NCBI RefSeq assembly: GCF_024586455.1
Contig: NC_065919.1
Span: 35,688,839-35,752,838 of the forward strand
Reading direction: 5' to 3'
From: Bactrocera neohumeralis
Taxonomy: Eukaryota > Arthropoda > Insecta > Diptera > Tephritidae
DNA: 64,000 nucleotides
Shown here: positions 34,990 to 47,353 of the stretch, piece after piece
Position numbering within the stretch: position 1 is the stretch's first letter
Layout: each line of letters begins with the position of its first letter
Notes under the pieces: generated by a model
Told to the model about the DNA's origin: nothing
Seen by the model: only the letters and a program-made list of their open reading frames with translations
Database searches by the model: none
Made by a program: the position numbers and the translations under genes

Positions 34990-36417
34990 CATTTTCATTA
35001 AGCAAAACAAACGCGATTAGTCGAACTAACCATTTTCAAGTTGATTATTGCTCGCTATTGATATCCTGCGTAGTTAGATAATAATTTAATAGGGTCTGTC
35101 AAATTTTGTTTAATGTTGCTGGTTAAATTCTTGTTATGCGATGCTATATACTTTTGGTCTGACAGTCCAAGTGCTAACTCGAGAATAAAATTCGAAATCT
35201 CGCCGAAACTTGGTGTCTGCTAATTGCTTGGCAATTTTGTATTGAGCTTAGTCGTACTATTGGCTTGTCCCTTACCTTATAGCGTTGCATATATGATGCT
35301 AAACTGGATGAATAATAACTACTCTCATCTCCTATATTAAATACATTTAACAATAGTAACATTTCATATTGTAGCAGCAATTGTGGTGTTTGGGCAACTT
35401 CTTTCGTTTCGGAGATATATACCGATAAGATTTTGTATAATCAGGTGAAAGCCAAGCATTTTTTTAATTACAAATACTGCCTGCGTATCTTTCTGTGTTT
35501 ACATTGGTCAGTTGTTCTTTATAGCAAGACGTGCACCAGGTATTCAAGATGGAAGAAGAATTTTGGTACGGCATAAAAGTGGAGCTACATAAGTATGTAT
35601 ATCAGCTCTACAGCTGCACATTTTATTACAGTTATACCGTTTCAGATTGAATTGCTGTTGGGAAATTGATGAAAGAAATTATATCATTTCTATATATATC
35701 AACGGTGCATTCATGCACCACCACAGAAAATATATGTTTAACAGTGATAATCAAGCTGTAATAAGAACCCTGAGCATATTGGTGTCATCATTGGCTGAAT
35801 AAAAACAAAAACATGAGTTGCATGGAAGAACATAATGTCCTGCCTTGTCGCCGGCAACGCACATACGACCTGCCGGCGTCCGCAACCTTCTCGACGATTA
35901 CGCTTAAATGTCCTTTTCAATTTTACTTTTCATTTTGAAATCGAACAATGATTTATGGTCTTTGTCGCAAATATATATTTGCAACAAAAACATATAACCA
36001 CATACCACAGATGAGCTTGCGAATGGACACAAACAGAAAGTGCTAAAAATCAAAAATTGTATAATGCAACAAAAAGATGTACATACGAAAGGTTGCAACA
36101 TCCGCCGCTGTCACTTACATTGTTTGCCACCGATATGGGGAAGTTTAAAATAAGAGGACCAATCCGAATAGGCTGTGCCATTCCCAAGCGTCCTTACCCT
36201 TTCCTGAATGCTATTATCATTATTAACAGTTCTCCTTCTTTCTAGACTTCGCTTACCAAGTTATTTTCACACTCTCGTAACATATTGAGCAATAGCATAA
36301 AAATTTTGTTCAACTGCCGCTTGATGTAACTCAATGAAATAATAGAGATAGACACACAACAACTATTTCTCTCATACAAATCTTTTTGTCACATTCTTTA
36401 GAACGCTTTTGAACTGA
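34990..36417. other. Spacer, family-1 end remnant only
   Basis: ACTCTCGTAACATATTGAGC then AATTTTGTTCAACTG at 36,270-36,310 is a decayed family-1 terminus. A GC-richer island at 35,830-35,900 contains GCCGGCAACGCACATACGAC with no open-frame support. No gene is seen. Confidence 0.45.
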
Positions 36418-36822
36418 GCAAGGAAGTGCGTTAACTTCGGTTGCGCCAAAGCTATAATACCCTTTACAAATACAAAATATTCCACATAAGCTGATGTGAT
36501 GAGTTCGTTTGTATGGCAGCTATATGCGATCGCTGTTCGATCTAAAAAAATTTCTTCCATTCCCAACTTTTTGAACAAATCTCATGAAACAAAAAAGTTT
36601 TCCATACAAAAATTTTACTCCGGTAAATCAATTTGTGTGGCAACTACATGATATGATATATAGTCGCCCGATAAATGCGCAGCTTTTGGGAGATCAAATG
36701 ACCTTTTCAAAAACTGAATGATATAGCTAAACCGACTCAGCTCGCCAAGCTGATCATTTATACATATATGTATATTTTATAGGTGATATAAGGCAAACTT
36801 AATATACCCTGTTCAGGATAAC
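36418..36822. mobile_element. Family-2 dispersed repeat, shortened copy
   Basis: It starts GCAAGGAAGTGCGTTAACTT then CGGTTGCGCCAAAGCTATAA and TACCC. It includes TTTGTATGGCAGCTATATGC and AATGACCTTTTCAAAAACTG, and ends AATATACCCTGTTCAGGATA. Both ends are recognisable; the middle lacks one or more of the internal units seen at 56.9-57.6 kb. Confidence 0.78.
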
Positions 36823-39173
36823 ATATATGATATGTAAGATGTGCTTAGTTACACATATACTAATTTTTCTTAATGCCTTGCACTATGTAGAAGGTGTACA
36901 TATTTTAATGACAAACGCTACTACCACTTTCTACATGACTGCACATATGATTAAATGTATTTCAGTCGCAGCTACCACCCCAACATATTTGAAACCGATT
37001 GTACGCTCGTTCCTTTCTTTTGATTTGATTGTTACATTTCCGCTCACCTTTTTGGTTGTCCATGTCCATATTTTCAATTTTCTGTTGAAAAATATTTTTC
37101 CCGATACATGTTTTCATTGTCACTATTTGCAGACAACAACAATGACAACATTCCAATACATATGCTAAATTTAGGTGTATGATATATAGTACTCGTATAC
37201 TTACTCATACATATGTATGTATGTACATATGTACTCGCTCATAAAAAGCCCTTGTAATATACATACAGGTGATGTTTTTTACCAATAAAAATTAGCGGTG
37301 GCAAAACAATACAATCAAATATCACATATGACCATAAAGAAACCATGAATAACGAAAGAGCAGCATCACAGATTATTGTCAATTCAATTCGCATAAATTT
37401 GTGGTGAACTCGTGTTACGTGTCCATTTCAATGATTGCTTGCAAATTAAAATGAATATATTGATAATGTGTGTATGTAAAACAACTAATAAAAATAAAAT
37501 GCTTGACTTTGTCTTTTTACAATTTTATCAATTGAATCATCTTTTTGCAAAAATTAACTGCGAATATTTTGAACGGGAAATAATATTCTTCGACATTTCT
37601 TTATTATTGAAATAAAGCAAAAATGTTTAATTGCACTCAAATATTCCCTTTCGTACCACTATCCACGTATCCTTATGGATTATGATTATTATCGTCTTTT
37701 TTAACATTTTTATAAATTAGTACGTTAGCCACATGCCTGAACACCAAAGACCTTAATTAATTTCTCTGCTTTCCTATTATCTCATATATTCTATACTATG
37801 TACATACCCATACGTATAATATATGTACATGCGTGTTTTAAATTTTAGTGATATTTGAGCGGCATTTACTTATGGAAACATGTAATAGGAGTATTAAACT
37901 TATGATTTATGAGTACAATATTAAACCACATCATGCCAAGACAATACAAGTATAATAATATTTAAATTGAATTGTGCATTTTAAAAATATATATGTGTAC
38001 GCAAGTCGAAAAAACAATTCATATATACGTTTATCTTAATTTCCAAAAGCGACTGCATTGCTTCCATTAGCACAAATATTCGTGTATTAAATACCAGAAA
38101 TGCTTGAGCTCTTAAGATTTGTGCAGGCGTTCCATGTGTGGTTTCTTCAGGGAATACATTTCATATGAAATGAAGTGGTTTCTTCAGGGAATACATTTCA
38201 TATGTATAAAAATATATTTATACATGCATATTTTACTGTAATGAAATGCACTTAGTAAGTTGAAGCGATAAATGTTACATGTGAATTACAAACATTTGTA
38301 TAAATGTTTTCCTGCTTTCCCAGGGAGAAGCAAGCTAAGATGATGAGGATCTAATTTCCTCACGAGCTTCTCGTAATATCCTGTAACTAAGATGGCAAAG
38401 GAAATGCAAGGAATTTTATACAAGACAAGACTGCTGACATACATCTGCACACTCATGATTAGATGTACACTCGCTTTTCCCTAGTACTGTGAAACTCAAG
38501 AAGTTTTCACAATGTCCCAATCAGGCGAATGGTTGGCTGGTTCTTAAGTAAAGCGTCTGTCACGTGGGCAATGAAGAGGGAAGGCGGAAGACTGACATTC
38601 TAGCAGGCATTTGACACTTTCATACAATTAGCAGAGTTCGCAGTTGTTATTTCAAGAGAATATTGAAATGGATCTGAGAGGAGAAGATATAACAATATGA
38701 CAAAAGGCAAGGAGAAGTTGGAATTTCCATTTGCACGCAAAAATGAACAATTGTAACGATTGGTGCAAGAGAAAAGCAGTCACTAAGAAATCTGACGCCA
38801 TCGTGTCCAAAACAGAGGCATTGACAGGACTTAATGTCCATCCTGGTGCATGCGTCGATGGCAAGCGGATATGTGTTGGCAGGCGTGGTTAAGTGTTAAA
38901 CTCACTACATAAAATCACAAATCTATTTTCGCACATACACAAATACGAACGAACGACAGTTTTCAATTCCCATATAAACGAATCAAATGTGCTGCAAATT
39001 AAGGGTTGCCTACCCCTATACTTGTCCATCAACCCTCACTCTTTCTCGCTTCAAGTCGCCAATGATGATGTCTGCCTTTAATGATGAATTTGTTGTTACC
39101 TGCTACATGTACGAGTATATATGTATATATACAAAAATATATTTTTTTGTAATACTGCAAATACTGTTTTTAT
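36823..39173. other. AT-rich spacer with a short tandem duplication
   Basis: No supportable gene. It includes the microsatellite palindrome at 37,206-37,232 and a 37-bp tandem duplication at 38,138-38,204. The region 38,300-38,880 is less AT-rich but has no recognisable coding frame. Confidence 0.5.
38138..38204. repeat. 37-bp tandem duplication
   Basis: A 30-bp phrase starting GTGGTTTCTTCAGGGAATAC and ending CATTTCATATG occurs at 38,138-38,167 and again, identical, at 38,175-38,204. The 7-bp spacer completes the small palindrome CATTTCATATGAAATG. Identity between the copies indicates a recent event. Confidence 0.92.
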
Positions 39174-40648
39174 GCTCTTGCAACATGTTGCTTCAGAGCA
39201 TAATAACTTTGTTCACTTAGCGGTTATATATACTTATAAATGATCAGAACGGCGAGACAATATCCAAATTTGCGTAGGACCAATCGTTCAAAAGCCCCTA
39301 CAGGCACTACGAGAATGAACGCAATCGGCCTAAAACCTCACCCTCTCTCTATTTAAGGGGGTATTCTCATGTAATCACTTCGAAAAATCAATTGTTTTTT
39401 TTATATTTCGACAGTAAAACCTATTGAAAACATGCTGTGAAAAATTCAGACCGAAAATCATAGTATTTGATAAGTTACAGCTCATAGTCGCCGACGTGTC
39501 GTAAGCGACTGTCTACCAGGCGCCATGACAAGTCTGCATATTTCTCGAATCATCATTTTCTGAAACTGTCATGGTCCTAAAAAAGAAGTATTGAACCGAT
39601 TGCTTTACAACTTACATATCGTCACCAAAAATGCAAAATAACGTAACAACATTTTCGAAAATTTACAGTAGCGTGAATGAAACACGAAATAAAATGGAAC
39701 AAGAGTGAAAAAAAAATTTAATATTGGTTAAAACTGGTACATATATGAGCGCAGAACCTGAAAATGTTGGACATAGTATGTAATATTATGTATGTAATTT
39801 GAAGTAGTGAATCGTAATCGATAAGATACTCAATTTCGAATTTTTTGATGATACGTTATTTTGCTTTTTAGGTGACGATATGTTCTTCTACTATAATATA
39901 AAAATATATTAAAAAATTAAAATGATTGAATTTTGTTGTCGCATAAAAAAAATTATCCTAAAAAGTGGTAAAATATATGCGTTTACATGAGTGTACCCCC
40001 TTAACGGTTTTGCTAAAAAAAACTTCTAGCGGGATAAATCAATAACTAAATGTTTCACTGATATATAATTTTTTCTGCGGAGAATTTTTTAGAAGTCGGT
40101 TTCAAGGCATATCGAGAATCAGGACACCACAATGTTGACTTCGGCGCGAATGGCTGACTTTTTGCCAAAAGTATCGGTCTTTTTGTGAGATTTATTATAA
40201 ACGTTTTGGGGAAAATGTTTATTTCATCATAATATACAGTGTTAAATAGGATTAATACTTCCCTTAGTCCCCAAAAAACTGATATTCAGGATTTGAAACG
40301 TCCGGCTGACTTTACTCCATACATATGTATGTTTAGGTTTGTAAATGTTAATAATTAATGTAGTCAAACCTTCTTTTTTCTGATTCAATGAATTTAGTAT
40401 AATTTCCGTGGAGGGAAGCAACATATAGTAATGAAACTTATTGAGTTTACGATTCTCAAAATAAGTTAATATGATACCAAATTTGATTGTCATCCATTCA
40501 CGATTTCGTCGAACAATGAAGTTGAACCCTTTTGCTACATTTTTCAAAATTCCCAATACCTGAAAGTATTTAGCCGGCTTTGATCCCTGCCAGTTGCGAT
40601 AGTATAAAATGTTCGGTTACGCCCGAACTTAGCCCTTCCTTACTTATT
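39174..40648. mobile_element. Family-1 dispersed repeat, copy 10, carrying a nested MITE
   Basis: It begins GCTCTTGCAACATGTTGCTT then CAGAGCATAATAACTTTGTT, and ends AGTATAAAATGTTCGGTTAC then GCCCGAACTTAGCCCTTCCT. Sequence at 40,150-40,330 matches the long-form copies (TGGCTGACTTTTTGCCAAAA; CTTCCCTTAGTCCCC). The insert at 39,357-40,000 splits it. Without the insert the element is about 0.83 kb. Confidence 0.75.
39357..40000. mobile_element. TTAA-flanked MITE nested in family-1 copy 10
   Basis: TTAA lies on both sides (39,353-39,356 and 40,001-40,004). The ends are 18-bp inverted repeats, GGGGGTATTCTCATGTAA and (reversed) GGGGGTACACTCATGTAA, with two mismatches. A second inverted pair lies inside: 39,615-39,645 and 39,852-39,882, each starting CATATCGTCACC when read inward and ending AAAATAACGTA, with about three mismatches in 31 bp. 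No transposase frame is present. The TTAA duplication is typical of piggyBac-type transposition, but the terminal sequence is not one I recognise, so the superfamily is inferred from the target site only. Confidence 0.82.
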
Positions 40649-43404
40649 AGTGTTGATTCCGAATAGATGGTATGGAGTTTCCTTGTTTTTTTGTTTTATC
40701 CACCGATTGCGAATGGTGATGTTGATGCTGACAGTTACTGTGATTTATTAACCAATGAACACATTACACTCATTGTTTTTTCGCTTTTGTGTTTTCGTTC
40801 CATTAGGAAAAACAAAAATCACGCTAAAGAGTTGCTTATGTGCATTTGCAAATGAAATTGTCTACTCGCATTACATTACACTACAAAGACATACAAACAT
40901 ATGTCCATGAGTAGCTAGCCTTCTGGCGTACTCCTGGTTCCACAATCCGATATTCGAGTTAATTAATAGAAATTATTCATTACATCTTTTAGTTTGCAAC
41001 TTTGCCTGAAGGTTGTTTAACATGCTAAACGCTAAACGCAAAAGTGCTATCCAAAGAACACAGAGTAACCAAGCAGCTGTCAGAATGCCCACTGTCATGT
41101 CGAGTTTCGTAATCAACTTACATCCCTTAGAGTATAATTAGTTAATTGACCCTTTTAATGGCTAAGCACACATGTATTTTTTATTTCATAAGGGTAACCG
41201 AGGTCCCGAGATAATAAAATGAACAAGGTGTGTTTCCTTGACGAAGTTATAGAACGGAGCTTTTATTTCATGCCACTCTAAGTACATACATATAAGCTTA
41301 TAAACAAGCTTATGTGCATACGGTATACGATAGTATAATAAACGCATTATTTAAAATCCGCGTTTAAAACAATTTTATAGCTTCCACTAACGGTTATTTG
41401 ATAAACTAAATAATTGATGACGGTATATAAAAATATATATTTTTGTCCAAGCCACATATGGTTTAAAAATCAATTCCGTAAAAGTTCAATCCAAGTTTCG
41501 CACTTCTTGGAAAATAAGTGTATAGTTATAATATATTAATTTATATCAGACATTTCAAGATCTGTCTTATCACAAATAAGTAGAAAGATTACGGAACATT
41601 TTAAAATTTTACCGACGCATGCAATAATTACAACGAAGATATCAAAAACTTAAAGAAATTGCAAGGATCCCACTTAGAGGAAGTAGAGTAAAATGGATCC
41701 TCATTAAAATATTTGATAATTAAATAGGTTTTATTAACTGGAGTTGTTATATGAGAAAACCACACACAAAAAAAAAATAATAATACTCTTCTATATTAAT
41801 GCTTTATAACCACAAAATCTATAATATACCGACCTGAATAGAAGAAATATTAGACGAACAAGAAATAAACGAAGCATTTGAGTGAAACTGTTTCAACAAA
41901 GGCTAAGTTCGGACGAATTCAAACGTGGAATCTTGAACATAAAGCTTATCATATACATATACTTATGACTTTGATCGTAAATATTAAGATTTGTATAACT
42001 TATTGGTTTTAGTGTAATTCATTTAAACTAATACACAACGTCTATAGCCAATATTATACTTTATATTTGATAAAATATATTCTAATTTATTGAAATATAT
42101 ATATTTTTGTTTTTCAGGTAAATATTTTTATATTAAGCCACAGAATCTACATAAACATAATGAGGTAAGATGAATGCATTTAATTATTCTATTACCGTTT
42201 TAAGGGTGATGGGTGTATTCGATACCTTGACACATAAGACTGCCGCTTTATTTTTGTGCGCGGTATCTATTATTTGTCTGTATGAGAAGTGTTAAATCTT
42301 AACAGCGTACGCTCCAAAGAACATAACGAAGTGATTTAATGCAGTCACAGTTGCATTAAATGCACATTAAATATTCACCTAACTCAAGCTTATGCCTCTG
42401 TTGCAGATATTATGTTATAAAGCCACATTAATTCAATAGCAATTGGCTGAACGATCGAATGAGTGAATGAACGAAATTGAAATTGACTTCATAAAACACG
42501 AGTCAGCAAAACGTTTAACATCTTCATTTCACACGTACACCGTTAAACACGAATGTTTGTTGCACGAAGCAAAGAAATATCTTAAATGCAACAGCGCAAA
42601 TCTATAAGTTCACTGATGAACCAACGCACGCAAAACCAATCGTACGATTGCTCGACCTCAGCACAGAAAGAAGTGCGCATAAGCGGTTAGGCGAATGTAA
42701 AATCGCAGCCACAGAAAGCTCAATCCATCGAACGACTCTGGTTAACAACATTGTGGGAGGAAAGGAGGCGGCAACTCCAAATGCCGGCTCTGTTACGTAT
42801 TCGTAGACACATCAATCGAACGTGCTATGTGCACGAATGGAATTTGCAGAGACGTGCGATAAAAATGTGCGACATTGCATAAGCACAGGGACGTGGCTAC
42901 AAAAATTGAGGCATAAGCAACACAAAACTATGGCTTTCTTCTCTTTTATTTTATCAAACTTTTGTATATATACGGACTTAAGTGAAATACCACTTCCAAA
43001 TAATGCCTATTAGGCTCAATCTGATCAAAATTACTTCTTTTTGGCTATTCAATAAGAATCGTAAGCGGAGCCCCCCAATGTGAAATGTTTGCGCCCGGAA
43101 GAAAAAATTATTATAAACAAGTTGAAATGGCCAAGTTCGGGTGAAACCGTAAATTTTATACTTCCGAAATTTGCATGGCACAAAAGATTAGTACTGTTTC
43201 CAAATGTTAGCAAGACTTCAGTGACACAATGGCATATAATATTAACGATATTGGGTATAAGGACGTCCCCTGGTCGGAACTAATATTATGCAGACTTAAC
43301 ATTTCAATGTGGCCAAGAAAATATGGCCACCTAATTTAAATAAAATATCTTACTTATTGATCGAGATATATAGTATAAGTTTCATGAGAAAGTCGAAAAT
43401 ATTC
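40649..43404. other. Spacer, no gene seen
   Basis: AT-rich and mostly featureless to 42,250. Bases 42,480-42,860 are GC-richer (CGCAAAACCAATCGTACGAT; AGGCGGCAACTCCAAATGCC) and could be a regulatory or untranslated region, but no motif is decisive. At 43,115-43,165 a family-1 hairpin end occurs (AGTTCGGGTGAAACCGTAAA then TTTTATACTTCC), apparently cut by the RTE copy that begins at 43,405. Confidence 0.4.
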
Positions 43405-43725
43405 TCTTTCTTTATTGGTGTAGACACCGCTTACGTCGTTATAGCCGAGTTTACAACAGTGCGCAGTCGTTCTTCCTTTCCAGGTCTTTCTAACGGAGTG
43501 GACGTCTTCCTCTGATTTAATTGTCTCATAATTCGCTGAACTATGTCGATGTCTTCGCATATCTCGTACAAATCATCGTTTCATCGACTGCGGTATTCGT
43601 TGATCCAATACGCAAAGGACAATAAATCTTTCTTTAGTTACTGTCAGTTTATACGCAGACATAGCGGCATAAAGGCAGCGTTCGTGCTGTCAAAAGCTGC
43701 TTTAAAATTTGCTATTCGAACTTCT

Positions 43726-44190
43726 TCATGCTCGAGCAATGGAACGTCTGATTGTGGATTTGGGTTCACCATCTCCAGATGTTATGCTTTCACTGTCATT
43801 CAGCGGGCTGGGGAAGATTTTCCTGCATAATTTTAGTATGCTCTGGGCATCAGTCACTAGATCACCTCTGAGAGTTCTACGAGAGTATGCTCTGGCCTCG
43901 AAACCTTCTGCTAGGCGACGCATATTTTCAGAGGATTTTTGAGCATTATCCCTGTCGTGCAGCTTGTCAAACTCTTTGCACTCAAGTATTTCTGCCTCTT
44001 TCTTGTTTTGTCTCCAAATGCGTCTCTCTTCCCTCTTCAACTCTCGGTATCTATCCCTTCCCACACGTGTTGTCGTTGATTGTAGTGTTGCGAAGTAAGC
44101 AGTCTGTTTTTTCTCCACTGCGAGCCCGACGCTTCTCATCGTACCAGCTGGTTTCGTTTGCACCTGTCCGTTAGAAGCTTCAAATGTCAT
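43726..44190 (-). pseudogene. RTE linker between endonuclease and reverse transcriptase
   Basis: A 154-codon open frame is rich in Arg, Lys, Glu and Gln, with 'DRYRELKREERRIWRQNKKE' and 'MRRLAEGFEARAYSRRTLRG'. It is probably helical or coiled-coil-like. It precedes the reverse transcriptase fingers in RTE proteins and has no catalytic role of its own. Copy A has the equivalent at about 900-1,300 in a more broken state. Confidence 0.75.
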
Positions 44191-44232
44191 CCGACAGTTC
44201 TCTTATAGTCTGCGAGTTGCTGATGAGTGCTC

Positions 44233-44640
44233 TCAGAGAGTAGTAGTGCAAGTCGAGTAGAAAATCTTTCGGCTGTCTCTTCTGACGTACGTTTTTTGCT
44301 GCACAGAGGAGGGTACATTTCTTCGTACGTCTAAAACAATGGAAACGTGTCTTTCGTCTATAACAGCATGATCGATCTTTCGATCCGGGGGCAGCCAGGC
44401 AGCTTGATGAATTTTCTTATGCTGGAATCTAGTACTACAGATAACCATATTTCGAACCACTGGGAAGTCGATCAGCCATATTTGGGGATGTTTCATCATT
44501 GACCGACCGTTATTGCCCACCCTGGCGTTAAAGTCGCTAAGCATGATTTTGACATCGTGTCGGGGACAGTTCTCATAAGCGCACTCCAAACGCTCATAGA
44601 AGATATCTTTACTCACATCCTCCTTCTCTTCCCAACGCAC
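44233..44640 (-). pseudogene. RTE endonuclease, C-terminal half
   Basis: The frame reads 'YERLECAYENCPRHDVKIML', then 'SDFNARVGNNG', 'VVRNMVICSTRFQHKKIHQA' and 'PPDRKIDHAVIDERHVSIVL'. DFNARVG and the ID..VID...H pattern are catalytic-site motifs of apurinic-type endonucleases in RTE elements. The N-terminal half is not found upstream, so the copy is truncated near 44,690. The sequence is otherwise well preserved over these 135 codons. Confidence 0.82.
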
Positions 44641-44690
44641 AACTATGGATAGGGATAATTCGCCTTCTCACTTTAACTCGCCTTCCAACT

Positions 44691-47353
44691 GATGTTTTTT
44701 GGCTACTCAGAGGATACTTGGCCAATGATAATGGACGGAAAATTTCATGTTTCCTTAGACTATCTGAAAATAATTGAGTATTGTTAAAAATTTTTATGTT
44801 GAAACAAACAATAATGAACAAACCCCCATGAAGAACACTGTACTATGAAGAACGCAAAAGATGCTTGTAAACCTTTCATTTTCACTGATCAGTTTCTAAC
44901 CTGTTATCCATTTGCATGCAGCTAGTCCTGCTGGTTGCTGTAAATACTGGCTGTGTGCTTCAAGGTGGGAACTACGCTCTCATGATAATATTGACTAATT
45001 TTTCTACTGTATTTTGTCCTTATATAAATGCATACATACATATACTACGTATTGTGTTATGGCGAGCTGTAGGGAAAGGGAAAGTAATTTTTAATGTTAA
45101 CAATGAGAGAAATTTCAGAAAGTATCTTACTTCAACTTGAGGTTTCTTAAAATTTAGTAATATATGTATAATTTAATCTTATGGGCCTATGTAATGGAAA
45201 GATATGGTTAGACTTTCAACGACTACAAACGTTTAACTAAAATTCTTTTAATTTTAAGTATTAATTTGTTTCACCTCGTAGAATAATGCTAAATATATTC
45301 TAACAGCGGAGGTCTAGGAAAAAGCAATCCGACCTCAGCTACCTGCCCACTTCGTTGATCCTATACTTCCATTACGTAATTTGCGAACGAATGAGGACAA
45401 ACACACAAAAGAGTAGAATAGTTTTAACGAGTATAATAATTGTCAGAAAGGCAAGGACAAATTTTTTTTCGTTTTTAAATTTCAGAACCGCCGATCATTA
45501 TCGTAATGATTTAGCCTTGTACATATATCACAATCTCTGTGTGTTGCTACAGCTGTTGTATTACATAATATTAGACTAATATTGAAGACTGTAAAGTGCA
45601 AATATTCATATTTCTTTGTTAAATATACTACATGTGTTTGACATAAGGCTGACTGTTTTGTTTTGCTCTGTCCAAATGGGTATTCGGTACTCCGAAGGTC
45701 AACCTTATGTGTAAAGTTTTTTAAACAAAAAGATAAATTTGGTATATGTATGTATGTCTCACCCATGACCACAAATGACTTTTGCAGCATTCTCCGTGGA
45801 AATTAAATTACCGAATTATTAACGGTTACCCAACTAAAAAGTAAGAGTTTGAACAAATTTTCATTTTCTAATATTTAAGTTATATTATTTTACGTTTTCT
45901 CTTATACTATATCTTTATTTTGCATTCGCAATCAACTATAAAATGCGATCATATTAATTTTTTGATGTGGTATGTCCCGTTGTCACTTAAACCAAAAAAG
46001 CGACAGCCATGACACCAACCATACTATCCAAAACTGTATGAAGCGCGCTTTTACCCGAAGGAAACGTAAAAGTTCATAGTTGAGGAGACAAAAGGAATAA
46101 AAAATTAAATAAAATCCCGCAACAAAAAATAACTTTGAATTTTAAACAGCAACGAACAATGAGTGAGCTCACTTGATAGCGATGCGAAGAATGGCGGTCG
46201 GTGAAAATGTTATTTTATTTTTTTGCCGAAGCTGGATGCCGCCTTGATTTGGGTCTAGCGGCAAAGCTGAATGAAATGGTTCGCTGGCATGGCTGGTTAA
46301 AAAGGAAACAGACGCAGCTGGAGGGCAACTTCGTCGTCGCCTAACTACCATCATTATCTACATCCCCTTCAGCTGTAATGATGACCGACGCAGGCAAGTG
46401 GAACTACCAATCTGAATCAGCGTAGACATATTTCACCTTTGGACACTGTCATTGCTTTCAGTTGAAAACACAGAAATCCTTCCAACTTTTTAGCAAAAAC
46501 TAAAGTAAACAGGTAAAGCTTAAATATGTCTAAAAATATATATAACTTCGGCATGAAATCGTTCAATTTACAATATCTCTCAGATACTTTTATTAATAAT
46601 AGTATAAAGTAAAGCGCAAATTGAATCTCTGGATACGAAGCACTTCATTCTTTGGTCCTAAGGCTTCACTTTGGATAGGTAAATGCATGCTACATGTACA
46701 TCCGTCTGGGAGCAACAGTACGCAGTGGGTGGTCAACTGAAGGCAAAGCCATAAACGCACAAACAAATGCAAGTAAGAGTAGGCTTCAGCTGGGGTGGTG
46801 ACGAAAGTTCCATCAACAATAACGGCGCGCAAAAATAATAATAACAATATTGGTTGTGAAAGCTTTTGTGTCAACGCCGTGAACCAGCGCCGAAATCAAT
46901 TCAGCTATCTGCATGGAATGTACCCCATCTTTCTTATCATCAACCAAATTATATACTTTTCAATTGTTCACTGTAGCTCAGCGCCGTCTGCCAACATTCC
47001 CATCCTCTTGCAACTCCAAGGGATGCTCTATTCACACCATTCACAACTCTACGCTCAGCGTGAAAGCAATATCAGTTGCATGGGCACAATTGAGTCGCAT
47101 TTCAGGGATGCTGTTACCTAACGGCGATATTGGTTGCATGTCATTTCCTTTCTGACTTTCTTATTAAGCGACGTTGTATGAAGGCAATGTGGTTTTATGA
47201 CGGTTTTCACGTTGCTTTCCAATAAAATAAAGAGAAAGCGAAATTAAAGCTCTGTATTTGAAATTGACTCAATCATTTTTTAGTTAATAGATACTTTTAA
47301 AATAAGAACTTTATTTCAATAAAACGGATACACCAGCCTTATTTATAGATAAC
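44691..47353. other. Non-coding spacer
   Basis: No supportable gene. The frames at 45,482-45,790, 46,593-46,874 and 46,795-47,121 show no domain. Bases 46,150-47,160 are GC-richer than average and could be a conserved regulatory or untranslated region, which cannot be settled by eye. Confidence 0.45.

Larger units (their letters stand above)
43405..44690 (-). mobile_element. RTE-clade retrotransposon, copy D (reverse transcriptase core deleted)
   Basis: The left third (43,405-43,635) matches the 3' end of copies B and C (TTGGTGTAGACACCGC; CGCTGAACTATGTCGAT). Near 43,635 it jumps to sequence equivalent to the start of the reverse transcriptase in copy A (CATAAAGGCAGC), removing the whole palm. 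It then continues through the linker (43,700-44,190) into the endonuclease (44,233-44,640). Together with copy A it covers the 5' half of the element. Confidence 0.82.

Noticed and set aside
46593..46874. Minus-strand frame starting with a hydrophobic, signal-like segment
   Set aside because: There is no cleavage context, splice sites or recognisable mature protein, and it overlaps an opposite-strand frame of similar length.
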